Shown here: positions 11,231-23,307 of the stretch, one piece after another
How the letters are laid out: each line of letters opens with the position of its first letter
How positions within the stretch are numbered: the stretch's first letter is position 1
DNA from: Anniella stebbinsi
Lineage: Eukaryota > Chordata > Lepidosauria > Squamata > Anniellidae
Reading direction: 5' to 3'
Assembly (NCBI GenBank): GCA_029215795.1
Contig: JARDYH010000013.1
Coordinates: 248,001-312,000 of the forward strand
Length of the DNA: 64,000 nt
The notes under the pieces: model-generated
Told to the model about the DNA's origin: nothing
The model's database searches: none
The model's input: only the letters and a program-made list of their open reading frames with translations
Made by a program: the position numbers and the translations under genes

Positions 11231-12062
11231 TTCCCTTCCCTCTCTACTTCCCCTTCTTCCCCTAGACTTCCCCTTCCCTCTATACTTCCCCTTCTTCCCC
11301 TAGACTTCCCCTTCTTCCCTTAGACTTCCCCTAGTCTTCCCCTTCCCTCTATACTTCCCCTTCTTCCCCTAGACTTCCCCTAGACTTCCCCTTCCCTCTA
11401 GACTTCCCCTTCTTCCCCTAGACTTCCCCTAGACTTCCCCTTCCCTCTAGACTTCCCCTTCTTCCCCTAGACTTCCCCTTCTTCCCCTAGACTTCCCCTT
11501 CTTCCCCTAGACTTCCCCTAGACTTCCCCTTCCCTCTATACTTCCCCTTCTTCCCCTAGACTTCCCCTAGTCTTCCCCTTCCCTCTATACAGCCCCTTCT
11601 TCCCCTAGACTTCCCCTAGACTTCCCCTTTCCTCTATACTTCCCCTTCTTCCCCTAGACTTCCCCTAGACTTCCCCTTCTCGCTATACTTCCCTTTCTTC
11701 CCCTAGACTTCCCCTAGACTTCCCCTTCCCTCTATACTTCCCCTTCTTCCCCTAGACTTCCCCTAGACTTCCCCTTCCCTCTATACTTCCCCTTCTTCCC
11801 CTAGACTTCCCCTTCTTCCCCTAGACTTCCCCTTCTTCCCTTAGATTTCCCCTTCTCCCCCTAGACTTCCCCTAGACTTCCCCTTCCCTCTATACTTCCC
11901 CTTCTTCCCCTAGACTTCCCCTTCTTCTCCTAGACTTCCCCTTCTTCCCCTAGACTTCCCCTTCCCTCTATACTTCCCCTTCTTCCCCTAGACTTCCCCT
12001 AGACTTCCCCTACTTCCCCTTGACTTCCCCTTCTTCCCCTAGACTTCCCCTAGACTTCCCCT
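10690..12062. repeat. 1,373-bp tandem unit, copy 1
   Basis: Repeated from 12,063. CTCTCTAC (A at 10,748 and 12,121), CCCCTTTCC (TTT at 10,836 and 12,209), TTCTACCCC (A at 11,065 and 12,438) and TTCTCGC (CG at 11,681 and 13,054) are all exactly 1,373 bp apart. The unit contains the second half of the 547-bp duplication and the CTATACAGCC / TTCTCGCTATAC block that is copied again at 18.9 kb, 21.96 kb and 23.3 kb. Confidence 0.87.
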
Positions 12063-13130
12063 TCCCTCTATACTTCCCCTTCTTCCCCTAGACTTCCCCT
12101 AGACTTCCCCTTCCCTCTCTACTTCCCCTTCTTCCCCTAGACTTCCCCTTCTTCCCCTAGACTTCCCCTTCTTCCCCTAGACTTCCCCTTCTTCCCCTAG
12201 ACTTCCCCTTTCCTCTATACTTCCCCTTCTTCCCCTAGACTTCCCCTAGACTTCCCCTTCTTCCCCTAGACTTCCCCTTTTTCCCCTAGACTTCCCCTTC
12301 CCTCTATACTTCCTCTTCTTCCCCTAGATTTCCCCTTCTTCCCCTAGACTTCCCCTTCTTCCCCTAGACTTCCCGTAGACTTCCCATTCCCTCTATACCT
12401 TCCCTTCTTCCCCTTCTTCCCCTAGACTTCCCCTTCTACCCCTAGACTTCCCCTGGACTTCCCCTTCCCTCTATACTTCCCCTTCTTCCCCTAGACTTTC
12501 TCTTCCCTCTATACTTCCCCTTCTTCCCCTAGACTTCCCCTTCTTCCCCTAGACTTCCCCTTCCCTCTATACTTCCCCTTCTTCCCCTAGACTTCCCCTA
12601 GACTTCCCTTCCCTCTCTACTTCCCCTTCTTCCCCTAGACTTCCCCTTCCCTCTATACTTCCCCTTCTTCCCCTAGACTTCCCCTTCTTCCCTTAGACTT
12701 CCCCTAGACTTCCCCTTCCCTCTATACTTCCCCTTCTTCCCCTAGACTTCCCCTAGACTTCCCCTTCCCTCTAGACTTCCCCTTCTTCCCCTAGACTTCC
12801 CCTAGACTTCCCCTTCCCTCTAGACTTCCCCTTCTTCCCCTAGACTTCCCCTTCTTCCCCTAGACTTCCCCTTCTTCCCCTAGACTTCCCCTAGACTTCC
12901 CCTTCCCTCTATACTTCCCCTTCTTCCCCTAGACTTCCCCTAGTCTTCCCCTTCCCTCTATACAGCCCCTTCTTCCCCTAGACTTCCCCTAGACTTCCCC
13001 TTTCCTCTATACTTCCCCTTCTTCCCCTAGACTTCCCCTAGACTTCCCCTTCTCGCTATACTTCCCTTTCTTCCCCTAGACTTCCCCTAGACTTCCCCTT
13101 CCCTCTATACTTCCCCTTCTTCCCCTAGAC
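12063..13130. repeat. 1,373-bp tandem unit, copy 2 (truncated)
   Basis: Follows copy 1 without a gap and keeps register to about 13,130, some 300 bp short of a full unit. There it jumps from the TTCTCGCTATAC block to TTCCTCTTCTTCC, which in copy 1 belongs to an earlier part. The jump looks like a deletion or exchange between like monomers. Confidence 0.8.
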
Positions 13131-13580
13131 TTCCCCTTCCCTCTATACTTCCTCTTCTTCCCCTAGATTTCCCCTTCTTCCCCTAGACTTCCCCTTCTTC
13201 CCCTAGACTTCCCGTAGACTTCCCCTTCCCTCTATACCTTCCCTTCTTCCCCTTCTTCCCCTAGACTTCCCCTTCTACCCCTAGACTTCCCCTGGACTTC
13301 CCCTTCCCTCTATACTTCCCCTTCTTCCCCTAGACTTTCTCTTCCCTCTATACTTCCCCTTCTTCCCCTAGACTTCCCCTTCTTCCCCTAGACTTCCCCT
13401 TCCCTCTATACTTCCCCTTCTTCCCCTAGACTTCCCCTAGACTTCCCTTCCCTCTATACTTCCCCTTCTTCCCCTAGACTTCCCCTAGACTTCCCCTTCC
13501 CTCTCTACTTCCCCTTCTTCCCCTAGACTTCCCCTTCTTCCCCTAGACTTCCCCTTCTTCCCCTAGACTTCCCCTTCTTC
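13131..13580. repeat. Partial re-copy of 10,372-10,821
   Basis: TTCTACCCC (A at 13,277) and CTCTCTAC (A at 13,507) lie exactly 2,759 bp after the same markers at 10,518 and 10,748. CCTCTTCTTCC, CCCGTAGAC, CTATACCTTCCC and GACTTTCTC fall between in the same order. After about 13,580 the array turns to TTCCATTAGAC and CCCCTGCTTCC, the lead-in to block alpha. Confidence 0.78.
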
Positions 13581-14342
13581 CCCTAGACTTCCCCTTCCCT
13601 CTATACTTCCCCTTCTTCCATTAGACTTCCCCTTCCCTCTATACTTCCCCTGCTTCCCCTAGACTTCCCCTAGACTTCCCCTTCTTCCCCTAGACTTCCC
13701 CTAGACTTCCCCTTCCCTCTATACTTCCCCTTCTTCCCCTAGACTTCCCCTTCCCTCTATACTTCCCCTTCTTCCCCTAAACTTCCCCTTCTTCCCCTAG
13801 ACTTCCTCTTCTTCCCCTAGACTTCCCCTTCCCTCTATACTTCCCCTTCTTCCCTTAGACTTCCCCTTCTTCCCTTAGACTTCCCCTTCTTCCCCTATAC
13901 TTCCCCTTCCCTCTATACTTCCCCTTCTTCCCCTAGACTTCCCCTAGACTTCCCTTCTTCCCCTAGACTTCCCCTAGACTTCCCCTTCCCTCTATACTTC
14001 CCCTTCTTTCCCTAGACTTCCCCTTCCCTCTATACTTCCCCTTCTTCCCCTAGACTTCCCCTTCTTCCCCTAGACTTCCTCTTCTTCCCCTAGACTTCCC
14101 CTTCCCTCTATACTTCCCCTTCTTCCCCTAGACTTCCCCTTCTTCCCTTAGACTTCCCCTTCTTCCCCTATACTTCCCCTTCCCTCTGTACTTCCCCTTC
14201 TTCCCCTAGACTTCCCCTAGACTTCCCCTTCCCTCTATACTTCCCCTTCTTCCCCTAGATTTCCCCTTCTTCCCTTAGACTTCCCCTTCTTCCCATATAC
14301 TTCCCCTTCCCTCTATACTTCCCCTTCTTCCCCTAGACTTCC

Positions 14343-16391
14343 CCTAGACTTCCCCTTCCCGCTATACTTCCCCTTCTTCCCCTAGACTTCTCCTAGACTT
14401 CCCCTTCATCCCCTAGACTTCCCCTTCTTCCCCTAGACTTCCCGTAGACTTCCCCTTCCCTCTATACTTTCCCTTCTTCCCCTAGACTTCCCCTAGACTT
14501 CCCCTTCTTCCCCTAGACTTCCCCTAGACTTCCCCTTCCCTCTATACTTCCCCTTATTCCATTAGACTTACCCTTCCCTCTATACTTCCCCTGCTTCCCC
14601 TAGACTTCCCCTAGACTTCCCCTTCTTCCCCTAGACTTCCCCTAGACTTCCCCTTCCTTCTATACTTCCCCTTCTTCCCCTAGACTTCCCCTTCCCTCTA
14701 TACTTCCCCTTCTTCCCCTAGACTTCCCCTTCTTCCCCTAGACTTCCTCTTCTTCCCCTGGACTTCCCCTTCCCTCTATACTTCCCCTTCTTCCCCTAGA
14801 CTTCCCCTTCTTCCCCTAGACTTCCCCTTCTTCCCCTAGACTTCCCCTAGACTTCCCCTTCCCTCTATACTTCCCCTTCTTCCCCTAGACTTCCCCTTCT
14901 TCCCCTAGACTTCCCCTTCTTCCCCTAGACTTCCCCTAAACTTCCCCTTCCCTCTATACTTCCCCTTCTTCCCCTAGACTTCCCCTTCTTCCCCTAGACT
15001 TCCCCTAGACTTCCCCTTCCCTCTATACTTCCCCTTCTTCCCCTAGACTTCCCTAGACTTCCCCTTCCCTCTATACTGCCCCTTCTTCCCCTAGACTTCC
15101 CCTAGACTTCCCCTTCCCTCTATACTTTCCCTTCTTCCCCTAGACTTCCCCTAGACTTCCCCTTCTTCCCCTAGACTTCCCCTAGACTTCCCCTTCCCTC
15201 TATACTTCCCCTTCTTCCATTAGACTTCCCCTTCCCTCTATACTTCCCCTTCTTCCTCTAGATTTCCCCTAGACTTCCCCTTCTTCTCCTAGACTTCCCC
15301 TAGACTTCCCCTTCTTCCCCTAGACTTCCCCTAGACTTCCCCTTCCCTCTATACTTCCCCTTCTTCCATTAGACTTCCCCTTCCCTCTATACTTCCCCTT
15401 CTTCCCCTAGTCTACCCCTTGACTTCCCCTTCCCTCTATACTTCCCCTTCTTCCCCTAGACTTCCACGTCTCCCCTAGACTTCCCCTTCTTCCCCAAGAC
15501 TTCCCCTACACTTCCCCTTCCCTCTGTACTTCCCCTTCTTCCCCTAGACTTCCCCTAGACTTCCCCTTCCCTCTATACTTCCCCTTCTTCCCCTAGATTT
15601 CCCCTTCTTCCCTTAGACTTCCCCTTCTTCCCCTATACTTCCCCTTCCCTCTATACTTCCCCTTCTTCCCCTAGACTTCCCCTAGACTTCCCCTTCCCGC
15701 TATACTTCCCCTTCTTCCCCTAGACTTCTCCTAGACTTCCCCTTCATCCCCTAGACTTCCCCTTCTTCCCCTAGACTTCCCGTAGACTTCCCCTTCCCTC
15801 TATACTTTCCCTTCTTCCCCTAGACTTCCCCTAGACTTCCCCTTCTTCCCCTAGACTTCCCCTAGACTTCCCCTTCCCTCTATACTTCCCCTTATTCCAT
15901 TAGACTTACCCTTCCCTCTATACTTCCCCTTCTTCCCCTAGACTTCCCCTTCTTCCCCTAGACTTCCTCTTCTTCCCCTGGACTTCCCCTTCCCTCTATA
16001 CTTCCCCTTCTTCCCCTAGACTTCCCCTAGACTTCCCCTTCCCTCTATACTTCCCCTTCTTCCCCTAGACTTCCCCTTCTTCCCCTAGACTTCCCCTTCT
16101 TCCCTTAGATTTCCCCTTCTCCCCCTAGACTTCCCCTAGACTTCCCCTTCCCTCTATACTTCCCCTTCTTCCCCTAGACTTCCCCTTCTTCTCCTAGACT
16201 TCCCCTTCTTCCCCTAGACTTCCCCTTCTTCCCCTAGACTTCCCCTTCTTCCCCTAGACTTCCCCTAGACTTCCCCTTCCCTCTATACTTCCCCTTCTTC
16301 CCCTACACTTCCCCTTCCCTCTATACTTCCCCTTCTTCCCCTAGACTTCCCCTGGACTTCCCCTTCCCTCTATACTTCCCCTTCTTCCCCT
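14343..16391. repeat. Block alpha, copy 2 (lacks 118 bp)
   Basis: Matches window positions 1-2,167 at offset 14,342, then 14,341 after a single-C deletion near 15,050, then 14,223 after 118 bp are missing just past TTATTCCATTAGACTTACC (about 15,928). The missing piece is exactly the monomer string B-A-B-A-C-B-C (20+11+20+11+18+20+18). The block ends at AGTCTACCCC (16,392), joining it to a segment like 6,314-6,640 (AGAATTCC, CCTCCCTAG). Confidence 0.85.
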
Positions 16392-17213
16392 AGTCTACCC
16401 CTTGACTTCCCCTTCCCTCTATACTTCCCCTTCTTCCCCTAGAATTCCACGTCTTCCCCTAGACTTCCCCTTCTTCCCCAAGACTTCCCCTACACTTCCC
16501 CTTCCCTCTATACTTCCCCTTCCTCCCTAGACTTCCCCTAGATTTCCCCTTCTTCCCCTAGACTTCCCCTTCCCTCTATACTTCCCCTTCTTCCCCTAGA
16601 GTTCCCCTTCTTCTCCTAGACTTCTCCTAGACTTCCCCTTCTTCCCCTAGACTTCCCCTTCTTCTCCTAGACTTCCCGTAGACTTCCCCTTCCCTCTATA
16701 CTTTCCCTTCTTCCCCTAGACTTCCCCTAGACTTCCCCTTCTTCCCCTAGACTTCCCCTAGACTTCCCCTTCCCTCTATACTTCCCCTTCTTCCCCTAGA
16801 CTTCCCCTTCCCTCTATACTTCCCCTTCTTCCCCTAAACTTCCCCTTCTTCCCCTATACTTCCCCTTCCCTCTGTACTTCCCCTTCTTCCCCTAGACTTC
16901 CCCTAGACTTCCCCTTCCCTCTATACTGCCCCTTCTTCCCCTAGACTTCCCCTAGACTTCCCCTTTCCTCTGTACTTCCCCTTCTTCCCCTAGACTTCCA
17001 CTAGACTTCCCCTTCCCTCTATACTTTCCCTTCTTCCCCTAGACTTCCCCTAGACTTCCCCTTCTTCCCCTAGACTTCCCCTAGACTTCCCCTTCCCTCT
17101 ATACTTCCCCTTCTTCCATTAGACTTCCCCTATACTTCCCCTTCTTCTCCTAGACTTCCCCTAGACTTCCCCTTCCCTCTATACTTCCCCTTCTTCCCCT
17201 AGTCTACCCCTTG
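16392..17213. repeat. Array segment between block alpha and the 3,047-bp unit
   Basis: The first part (AGTCTACCCC, AGAATTCC, CACGTCTTCCCC, CCCCAAGAC, CTTCCTCCCTAG, AGAGTTCC) matches 6,314-6,540. It then jumps to a CTTCTCCTAGAC / CTTCCCGTAGAC / CTTTCCC string, a CTCTGTAC run and CCACTAGAC, and meets a second AGTCTACCCC at 17,201. The whole segment is repeated at 26,924-27,745, offset 10,532. Spacing between the two AGTCTACCCC markers is 809 bp in both copies, the shortest such spacing in the window. Confidence 0.75.
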
Positions 17214-20200
17214 ACTTCCCCTTCCCTCTATACTTCCCCTTCTTCCCCTAGACTTCCACGTCTCCCCTAGACTTCCCCTTCTTCCCCAAGACTTCCCCTA
17301 CACTTCCCCTTCGCTCTATACTTCCCCTTCTTCCCTAGACTTCCCCTAGATTTCCCCTTCTTCCCCTAGACTTCCCCTTCCCTCTATACTTCCCCTTCTT
17401 CCCCTAGAGTTCCCCTTCTTCTCCTAGATTTCCCCTTCTTCCCCTAGACTTCCCCTTTCCTCTATACTTCCCCTTCTTCCCCTAGACTTCCCCTAGACTT
17501 CCCCTTCTTCCCCTAGACTTCCCCTTTTTCCCCTAGACTTCCCCTTCCCTCTATACTTCCTCTTCTTCCCCTAGATTTCCCCTTCTTCCCCTAGACTTCC
17601 CCTTCTTCCCCTAGACTTCCCGTAGACTTCCCCTTCCCTCTATACCTTCCCTTCTTCCCCTTCTTCCCCTAGACTTCCCCTTCTACCCCTAGACTTCCCC
17701 TGGACTTCCCCTTCCCTCTATACTTCCCCTTCTTCCCCTAGACTTTCTCTTCCCTCTATACTTCCCCTTCTTCCCCTAGACTTCCCCTTCTTCCCCTAGA
17801 CTTCCCCTTCCCTCTATACTTCCCCTTCTTCCCCTAGACTTCCCCTAGACTTCCCTTACCTCTATACTTCCCCTTCTTCCCCTAGACTTCCCCTAGACTT
17901 CCCCTTCCCTCTCTACTTCCCCTTCTTCCCCTAGACTTCCCCTTCTTCCCCTAGACTTCCCCTTCTTCCCCTAGACTTCCCCTTTCCCTCTATACTTCCC
18001 CTTCTTCCATTAGACTTCCCCTGCCCTCTATACTTCCCCTGCTTCCCCTAGACTTCCCCTAGACTTCCCCTTCTTCCCATAGACTTCCCGTAGACTTCCC
18101 CTTCCCTCTATACTTCCCCTTCTTCCCCTAGACTTCCCCTTCCCTCTATACTTCCCCTTCTTCCCCTAGACTTCCCCTTCTTCCCCTAGACTTCCTCTTC
18201 TTCCCCTAGACTTCCCCTTCCCTCTATACTTCCCCTTCTTCCCCTAGACTTCCCCTTCTTCCCTTAGACTTCCCCTTATTCCCCTATACTTCCCCTTCCC
18301 TCTATACTTCCCCTTCTTCCCCTAGACTTCCCCTAGACTTCCCCTTCCCGCTATACTTTTCCTTCTTCCCCTAGACTTCCCCTTCTTCCCCTAGACTTCC
18401 CCTTCCATCTATACTTCCCCTTCTTCCCCTAGACTTCTCCTAGACTTCCCCTTCTTCCCCTAGACTTCCCCTTCTTCCCCTAGACTTCCCATAGACTTCC
18501 CCTTCCCTCTATACTTTCCCTTCTTCCCCTAGACTTCCCCAAGACTCCCCCTTCTTCCCCTAGACTTCCCCTAGACTTCCCCTTCCCTCTATACTTCCCC
18601 TTCTTCCATTAGACTTCCCCTTCCCTCTATACTTCCCCTGCTTCCCCTAGACTTCCCCTAGACTTCTCCTTCTTCCCCTTAACTTCCCCTAGACTTCCCT
18701 TCCCTCTATACTTCCCCTTCTTCCCCTAGACTTCCCCTAGACTTCCCCTTCCCTCTCTACTTCCCCTTCTTCCCCTAGACTTCCCCTTCTTCCCCTAGAC
18801 TTCCCCTTCTTCCCCTAGACTTCCCCTTCCCTCTATACTTCCCCTTCTTCCATTAGACTTCCCCTTCCCTCTATACTTCCCCTGCTTCCCCTAGACTTCC
18901 CCTAGACTTCCCCTTCTTCCCCTAGACTTCCCCTAGTCTTCCCCTTCCCTCTATACAGCCCCTTCTTCCCCTAGACTTCCCCTAGACTTCCCCTTTCCTC
19001 TATACTTCCCCTTCTTCCCCTAGACTTCCCCTAGACTTCCCCTTCTCGCTATACTTCCCTTTCTTCCCCTAGACTTCCCCTAGACTTCCCCTTCCCTCTA
19101 TACTTCCCCTTCTTCCCCTAGACTTCCCCTAGACTTCCCCTTCCCTCTATACTTCCCCTTCTTCCCCTAGACTTCCCCTTCTTCCCCTAGACTTCCCCTT
19201 CTTCCCTTAGATTTCCCCTTCTCCCCCTAGACTTCCCCTAGACTTCCCCTTCCCTCTATACTTCCCCTTCTTCCCCTAGACTTCCCCTTCTTCTCCTAGA
19301 CTTCCCCTTCTTCCCCTAGACTTCCCCTTCCCTCTATACTTCCCCTTCTTCCCCTAGACTTCCCCTAGACTTCCCCTACTTCCCCTTGACTTCCCCTTCT
19401 TCCCCTAGACTTCCCCTAGACTTCCCCTTCCCTCTATACTTCCCCTTCTTCCCCTAGACTTCCCCTAGACTTCCCCTTCCCTCTCTACTTCCCCTTCTTC
19501 CCCTAGACTTCCCCTTCTTCCCCTAGACTTCCCCTTCTTCCCCTAGACTTCCCCTTCTTCCCCTAGACTTCCCCTTTCCTCTATACTTCCCCTTCTTCCC
19601 CTAGACTTCCCCTAGACTTCCCCTTCTTCCCCTAGACTTCCCCTTTTTCCCCTAGACTTCCCCTTCCCTCTATACTTCCTCTTCTTCCCCTAGATTTCCC
19701 CTTCTTCCCCTAGACTTCCCCTTCTTCCCCTAGACTTCCCGTAGACTTCCCATTCCCTCTATACCTTCCCTTCTTCCCCTTCTTCCCCTAGACTTCCCCT
19801 TCTACCCCTAGACTTCCCCTGGACTTCCCCTTCCCTCTATACTTCCCCTTCTTCCCCTAGACTTTCTCTTCCCTCTATACTTCCCCTTCTTCCCCTAGAC
19901 TTCCCCTTCTTCCCCTAGACTTCCCCTTCCCTCTATACTTCCCCTTCTTCCCCTAGACTTCCCCTAGACTTCCCTTCCCTCTCTACTTCCCCTTCTTCCC
20001 CTAGACTTCCCCTTCCCTCTATACTTCCCCTTCTTCCCCTAGACTTCCCCTTCTTCCCTTAGACTTCCCCTAGACTTCCCCTTCCCTCTATACTTCCCCT
20101 TCTTCCCCTAGACTTCCCCTAGACTTCCCCTTCCCTCTAGACTTCCCCTTCTTCCCCTAGACTTCCCCTAGACTTCCCCTTCCCTCTAGACTTCCCCTTC

Positions 20201-20260
20201 TTCCCCTAGACTTCCCCTTCTTCCCCTAGACTTCCCCTTCTTCCCCTAGACTTCCCCTAG
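17214..20260. repeat. 3,047-bp tandem unit, copy 1
   Basis: CCACGTCTCC (17,256 and 20,303), CTGCCCTC (18,021 and 21,068) and TTCTCGC (19,047 and 22,094) are all exactly 3,047 bp apart, with no net indel. The unit is a fusion. Its first part is the higher-order-unit sequence of L1 (to about 18,913); the rest (18,914-20,260) matches 11,548-12,894 at offset 7,366. Shared rare variants include TTCGCTCTATA, TTACCTCTATA, CCCATAGAC, CTATACTTTTCC, CCAAGACTCCCCC and CCCCTTAAC. Confidence 0.92.
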
Positions 20261-23200
20261 ACTTCCCCTTCCCTCTATACTTCCCCTTCTTCCCCTAGAC
20301 TTCCACGTCTCCCCTAGACTTCCCCTTCTTCCCCAAGACTTCCCCTACACTTCCCCTTCGCTCTATACTTCCCCTTCTTCCCTAGACTTCCCCTAGATTT
20401 CCCCTTCTTCCCCTAGACTTCCCCTTCCCTCTATACTTCCCCTTCTTCCCCTAGAGTTCCCCTTCTTCTCCTAGATTTCCCCTTCTTCCCCTAGACTTCC
20501 CCTTTCCTCTATACTTCCCCTTCTTCCCCTAGACTTCCCCTAGACTTCCCCTTCTTCCCCTAGACTTCCCCTTTTTCCCCTAGACTTCCCCTTCCCTCTA
20601 TACTTCCTCTTCTTCCCCTAGATTTCCCCTTCTTCCCCTAGACTTCCCCTTCTTCCCCTAGACTTCCCGTAGACTTCCCCTTCCCTCTATACCTTCCCTT
20701 CTTCCCCTTCTTCCCCTAGACTTCCCCTTCTACCCCTAGACTTCCCCTGGACTTCCCCTTCCCTCTATACTTCCCCTTCTTCCCCTAGACTTTCTCTTCC
20801 CTCTATACTTCCCCTTCTTCCCCTAGACTTCCCCTTCTTCCCCTAGACTTCCCCTTCCCTCTATACTTCCCCTTCTTCCCCTAGACTTCCCCTAGACTTC
20901 CCTTACCTCTATACTTCCCCTTCTTCCCCTAGACTTCCCCTAGACTTCCCCTTCCCTCTCTACTTCCCCTTCTTCCCCTAGACTTCCCCTTCTTCCCCTA
21001 GACTTCCCCTTCTTCCCCTAGACTTCCCCTTTCCCTCTATACTTCCCCTTCTTCCATTAGACTTCCCCTGCCCTCTATACTTCCCCTGCTTCCCCTAGAC
21101 TTCCCCTAGACTTCCCCTTCTTCCCATAGACTTCCCGTAGACTTCCCCTTCCCTCTATACTTCCCCTTCTTCCCCTAGACTTCCCCTTCCCTCTATACTT
21201 CCCCTTCTTCCCCTAGACTTCCCCTTCTTCCCCTAGACTTCCTCTTCTTCCCCTAGACTTCCCCTTCCCTCTATACTTCCCCTTCTTCCCCTAGACTTCC
21301 CCTTCTTCCCTTAGACTTCCCCTTATTCCCCTATACTTCCCCTTCCCTCTATACTTCCCCTTCTTCCCCTAGACTTCCCCTAGACTTCCCCTTCCCGCTA
21401 TACTTTTCCTTCTTCCCCTAGACTTCCCCTTCTTCCCCTAGACTTCCCCTTCCATCTATACTTCCCCTTCTTCCCCTAGACTTCTCCTAGACTTCCCCTT
21501 CTTCCCCTAGACTTCCCCTTCTTCCCCTAGACTTCCCATAGACTTCCCCTTCCCTCTATACTTTCCCTTCTTCCCCTAGACTTCCCCAAGACTCCCCCTT
21601 CTTCCCCTAGACTTCCCCTAGACTTCCCCTTCCCTCTATACTTCCCCTTCTTCCATTAGACTTCCCCTTCCCTCTATACTTCCCCTGCTTCCCCTAGACT
21701 TCCCCTAGACTTCTCCTTCTTCCCCTTAACTTCCCCTAGACTTCCCTTCCCTCTATACTTCCCCTTCTTCCCCTAGACTTCCCCTAGACTTCCCCTTCCC
21801 TCTCTACTTCCCCTTCTTCCCCTAGACTTCCCCTTCTTCCCCTAGACTTCCCCTTCTTCCCCTAGACTTCCCCTTCCCTCTATACTTCCCCTTCTTCCAT
21901 TAGACTTCCCCTTCCCTCTATACTTCCCCTGCTTCCCCTAGACTTCCCCTAGACTTCCCCTTCTTCCCCTAGACTTCCCCTAGTCTTCCCCTTCCCTCTA
22001 TACAGCCCCTTCTTCCCCTAGACTTCCCCTAGACTTCCCCTTTCCTCTATACTTCCCCTTCTTCCCCTAGACTTCCCCTAGACTTCCCCTTCTCGCTATA
22101 CTTCCCTTTCTTCCCCTAGACTTCCCCTAGACTTCCCCTTCCCTCTATACTTCCCCTTCTTCCCCTAGACTTCCCCTAGACTTCCCCTTCCCTCTATACT
22201 TCCCCTTCTTCCCCTAGACTTCCCCTTCTTCCCCTAGACTTCCCCTTCTTCCCTTAGATTTCCCCTTCTCCCCCTAGACTTCCCCTAGACTTCCCCTTCC
22301 CTCTATACTTCCCCTTCTTCCCCTAGACTTCCCCTTCTTCTCCTAGACTTCCCCTTCTTCCCCTAGACTTCCCCTTCCCTCTATACTTCCCCTTCTTCCC
22401 CTAGACTTCCCCTAGACTTCCCCTACTTCCCCTTGACTTCCCCTTCTTCCCCTAGACTTCCCCTAGACTTCCCCTTCCCTCTATACTTCCCCTTCTTCCC
22501 CTAGACTTCCCCTAGACTTCCCCTTCCCTCTCTACTTCCCCTTCTTCCCCTAGACTTCCCCTTCTTCCCCTAGACTTCCCCTTCTTCCCCTAGACTTCCC
22601 CTTCTTCCCCTAGACTTCCCCTTTCCTCTATACTTCCCCTTCTTCCCCTAGACTTCCCCTAGACTTCCCCTTCTTCCCCTAGACTTCCCCTTTTTCCCCT
22701 AGACTTCCCCTTCCCTCTATACTTCCTCTTCTTCCCCTAGATTTCCCCTTCTTCCCCTAGACTTCCCCTTCTTCCCCTAGACTTCCCGTAGACTTCCCAT
22801 TCCCTCTATACCTTCCCTTCTTCCCCTTCTTCCCCTAGACTTCCCCTTCTACCCCTAGACTTCCCCTGGACTTCCCCTTCCCTCTATACTTCCCCTTCTT
22901 CCCCTAGACTTTCTCTTCCCTCTATACTTCCCCTTCTTCCCCTAGACTTCCCCTTCTTCCCCTAGACTTCCCCTTCCCTCTATACTTCCCCTTCTTCCCC
23001 TAGACTTCCCCTAGACTTCCCTTCCCTCTCTACTTCCCCTTCTTCCCCTAGACTTCCCCTTCCCTCTATACTTCCCCTTCTTCCCCTAGACTTCCCCTTC
23101 TTCCCTTAGACTTCCCCTAGACTTCCCCTTCCCTCTATACTTCCCCTTCTTCCCCTAGACTTCCCCTAGACTTCCCCTTCCCTCTAGACTTCCCCTTCTT

Positions 23201-23307
23201 CCCCTAGACTTCCCCTAGACTTCCCCTTCCCTCTAGACTTCCCCTTCTTCCCCTAGACTTCCCCTTCTTCCCCTAGACTTCCCCTTCTTCCCCTAGACTT
23301 CCCCTAG
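20261..23307. repeat. 3,047-bp tandem unit, copy 2
   Basis: Second copy of 17,214-20,260. By eye I found no substitution in the marker monomers, so this is either recent or recently homogenised. The junction near 20,261 joins a CTTCCCTCTATA monomer to CTAGACTTCCACG without the CTAGTCTACCCCTTGAC that precedes it in copy 1, which places the breakpoint at or before 17,214/20,261. After 23,307 the sequence continues as the counterpart of 12,894 onward. Confidence 0.92.

Larger units (their letters stand above)
11548..18928. repeat. Large duplicated segment L1, copy A (partner 21,961-29,460)
   Basis: TTCTCGC markers at 11,681 and 13,054 match 22,094 and 23,467 at offset 10,413. Block alpha matches at 10,413-10,414. 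AGTCTACCCC at 16,392 and 17,201 and CTGCCCTC at 18,021 match 26,924, 27,733 and 28,553 at offset 10,532. The steps in offset are a 1-bp deletion near 15,050 (CCCTAGAC for CCCCTAGAC) and a 118-bp absence near 15,928. The left edge is the CTAGTCTT-CTATACAGCC junction. The right edge is where this copy runs into CTAGTCTT near 18,928 while copy B continues CTAGACTT. Confidence 0.85.
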
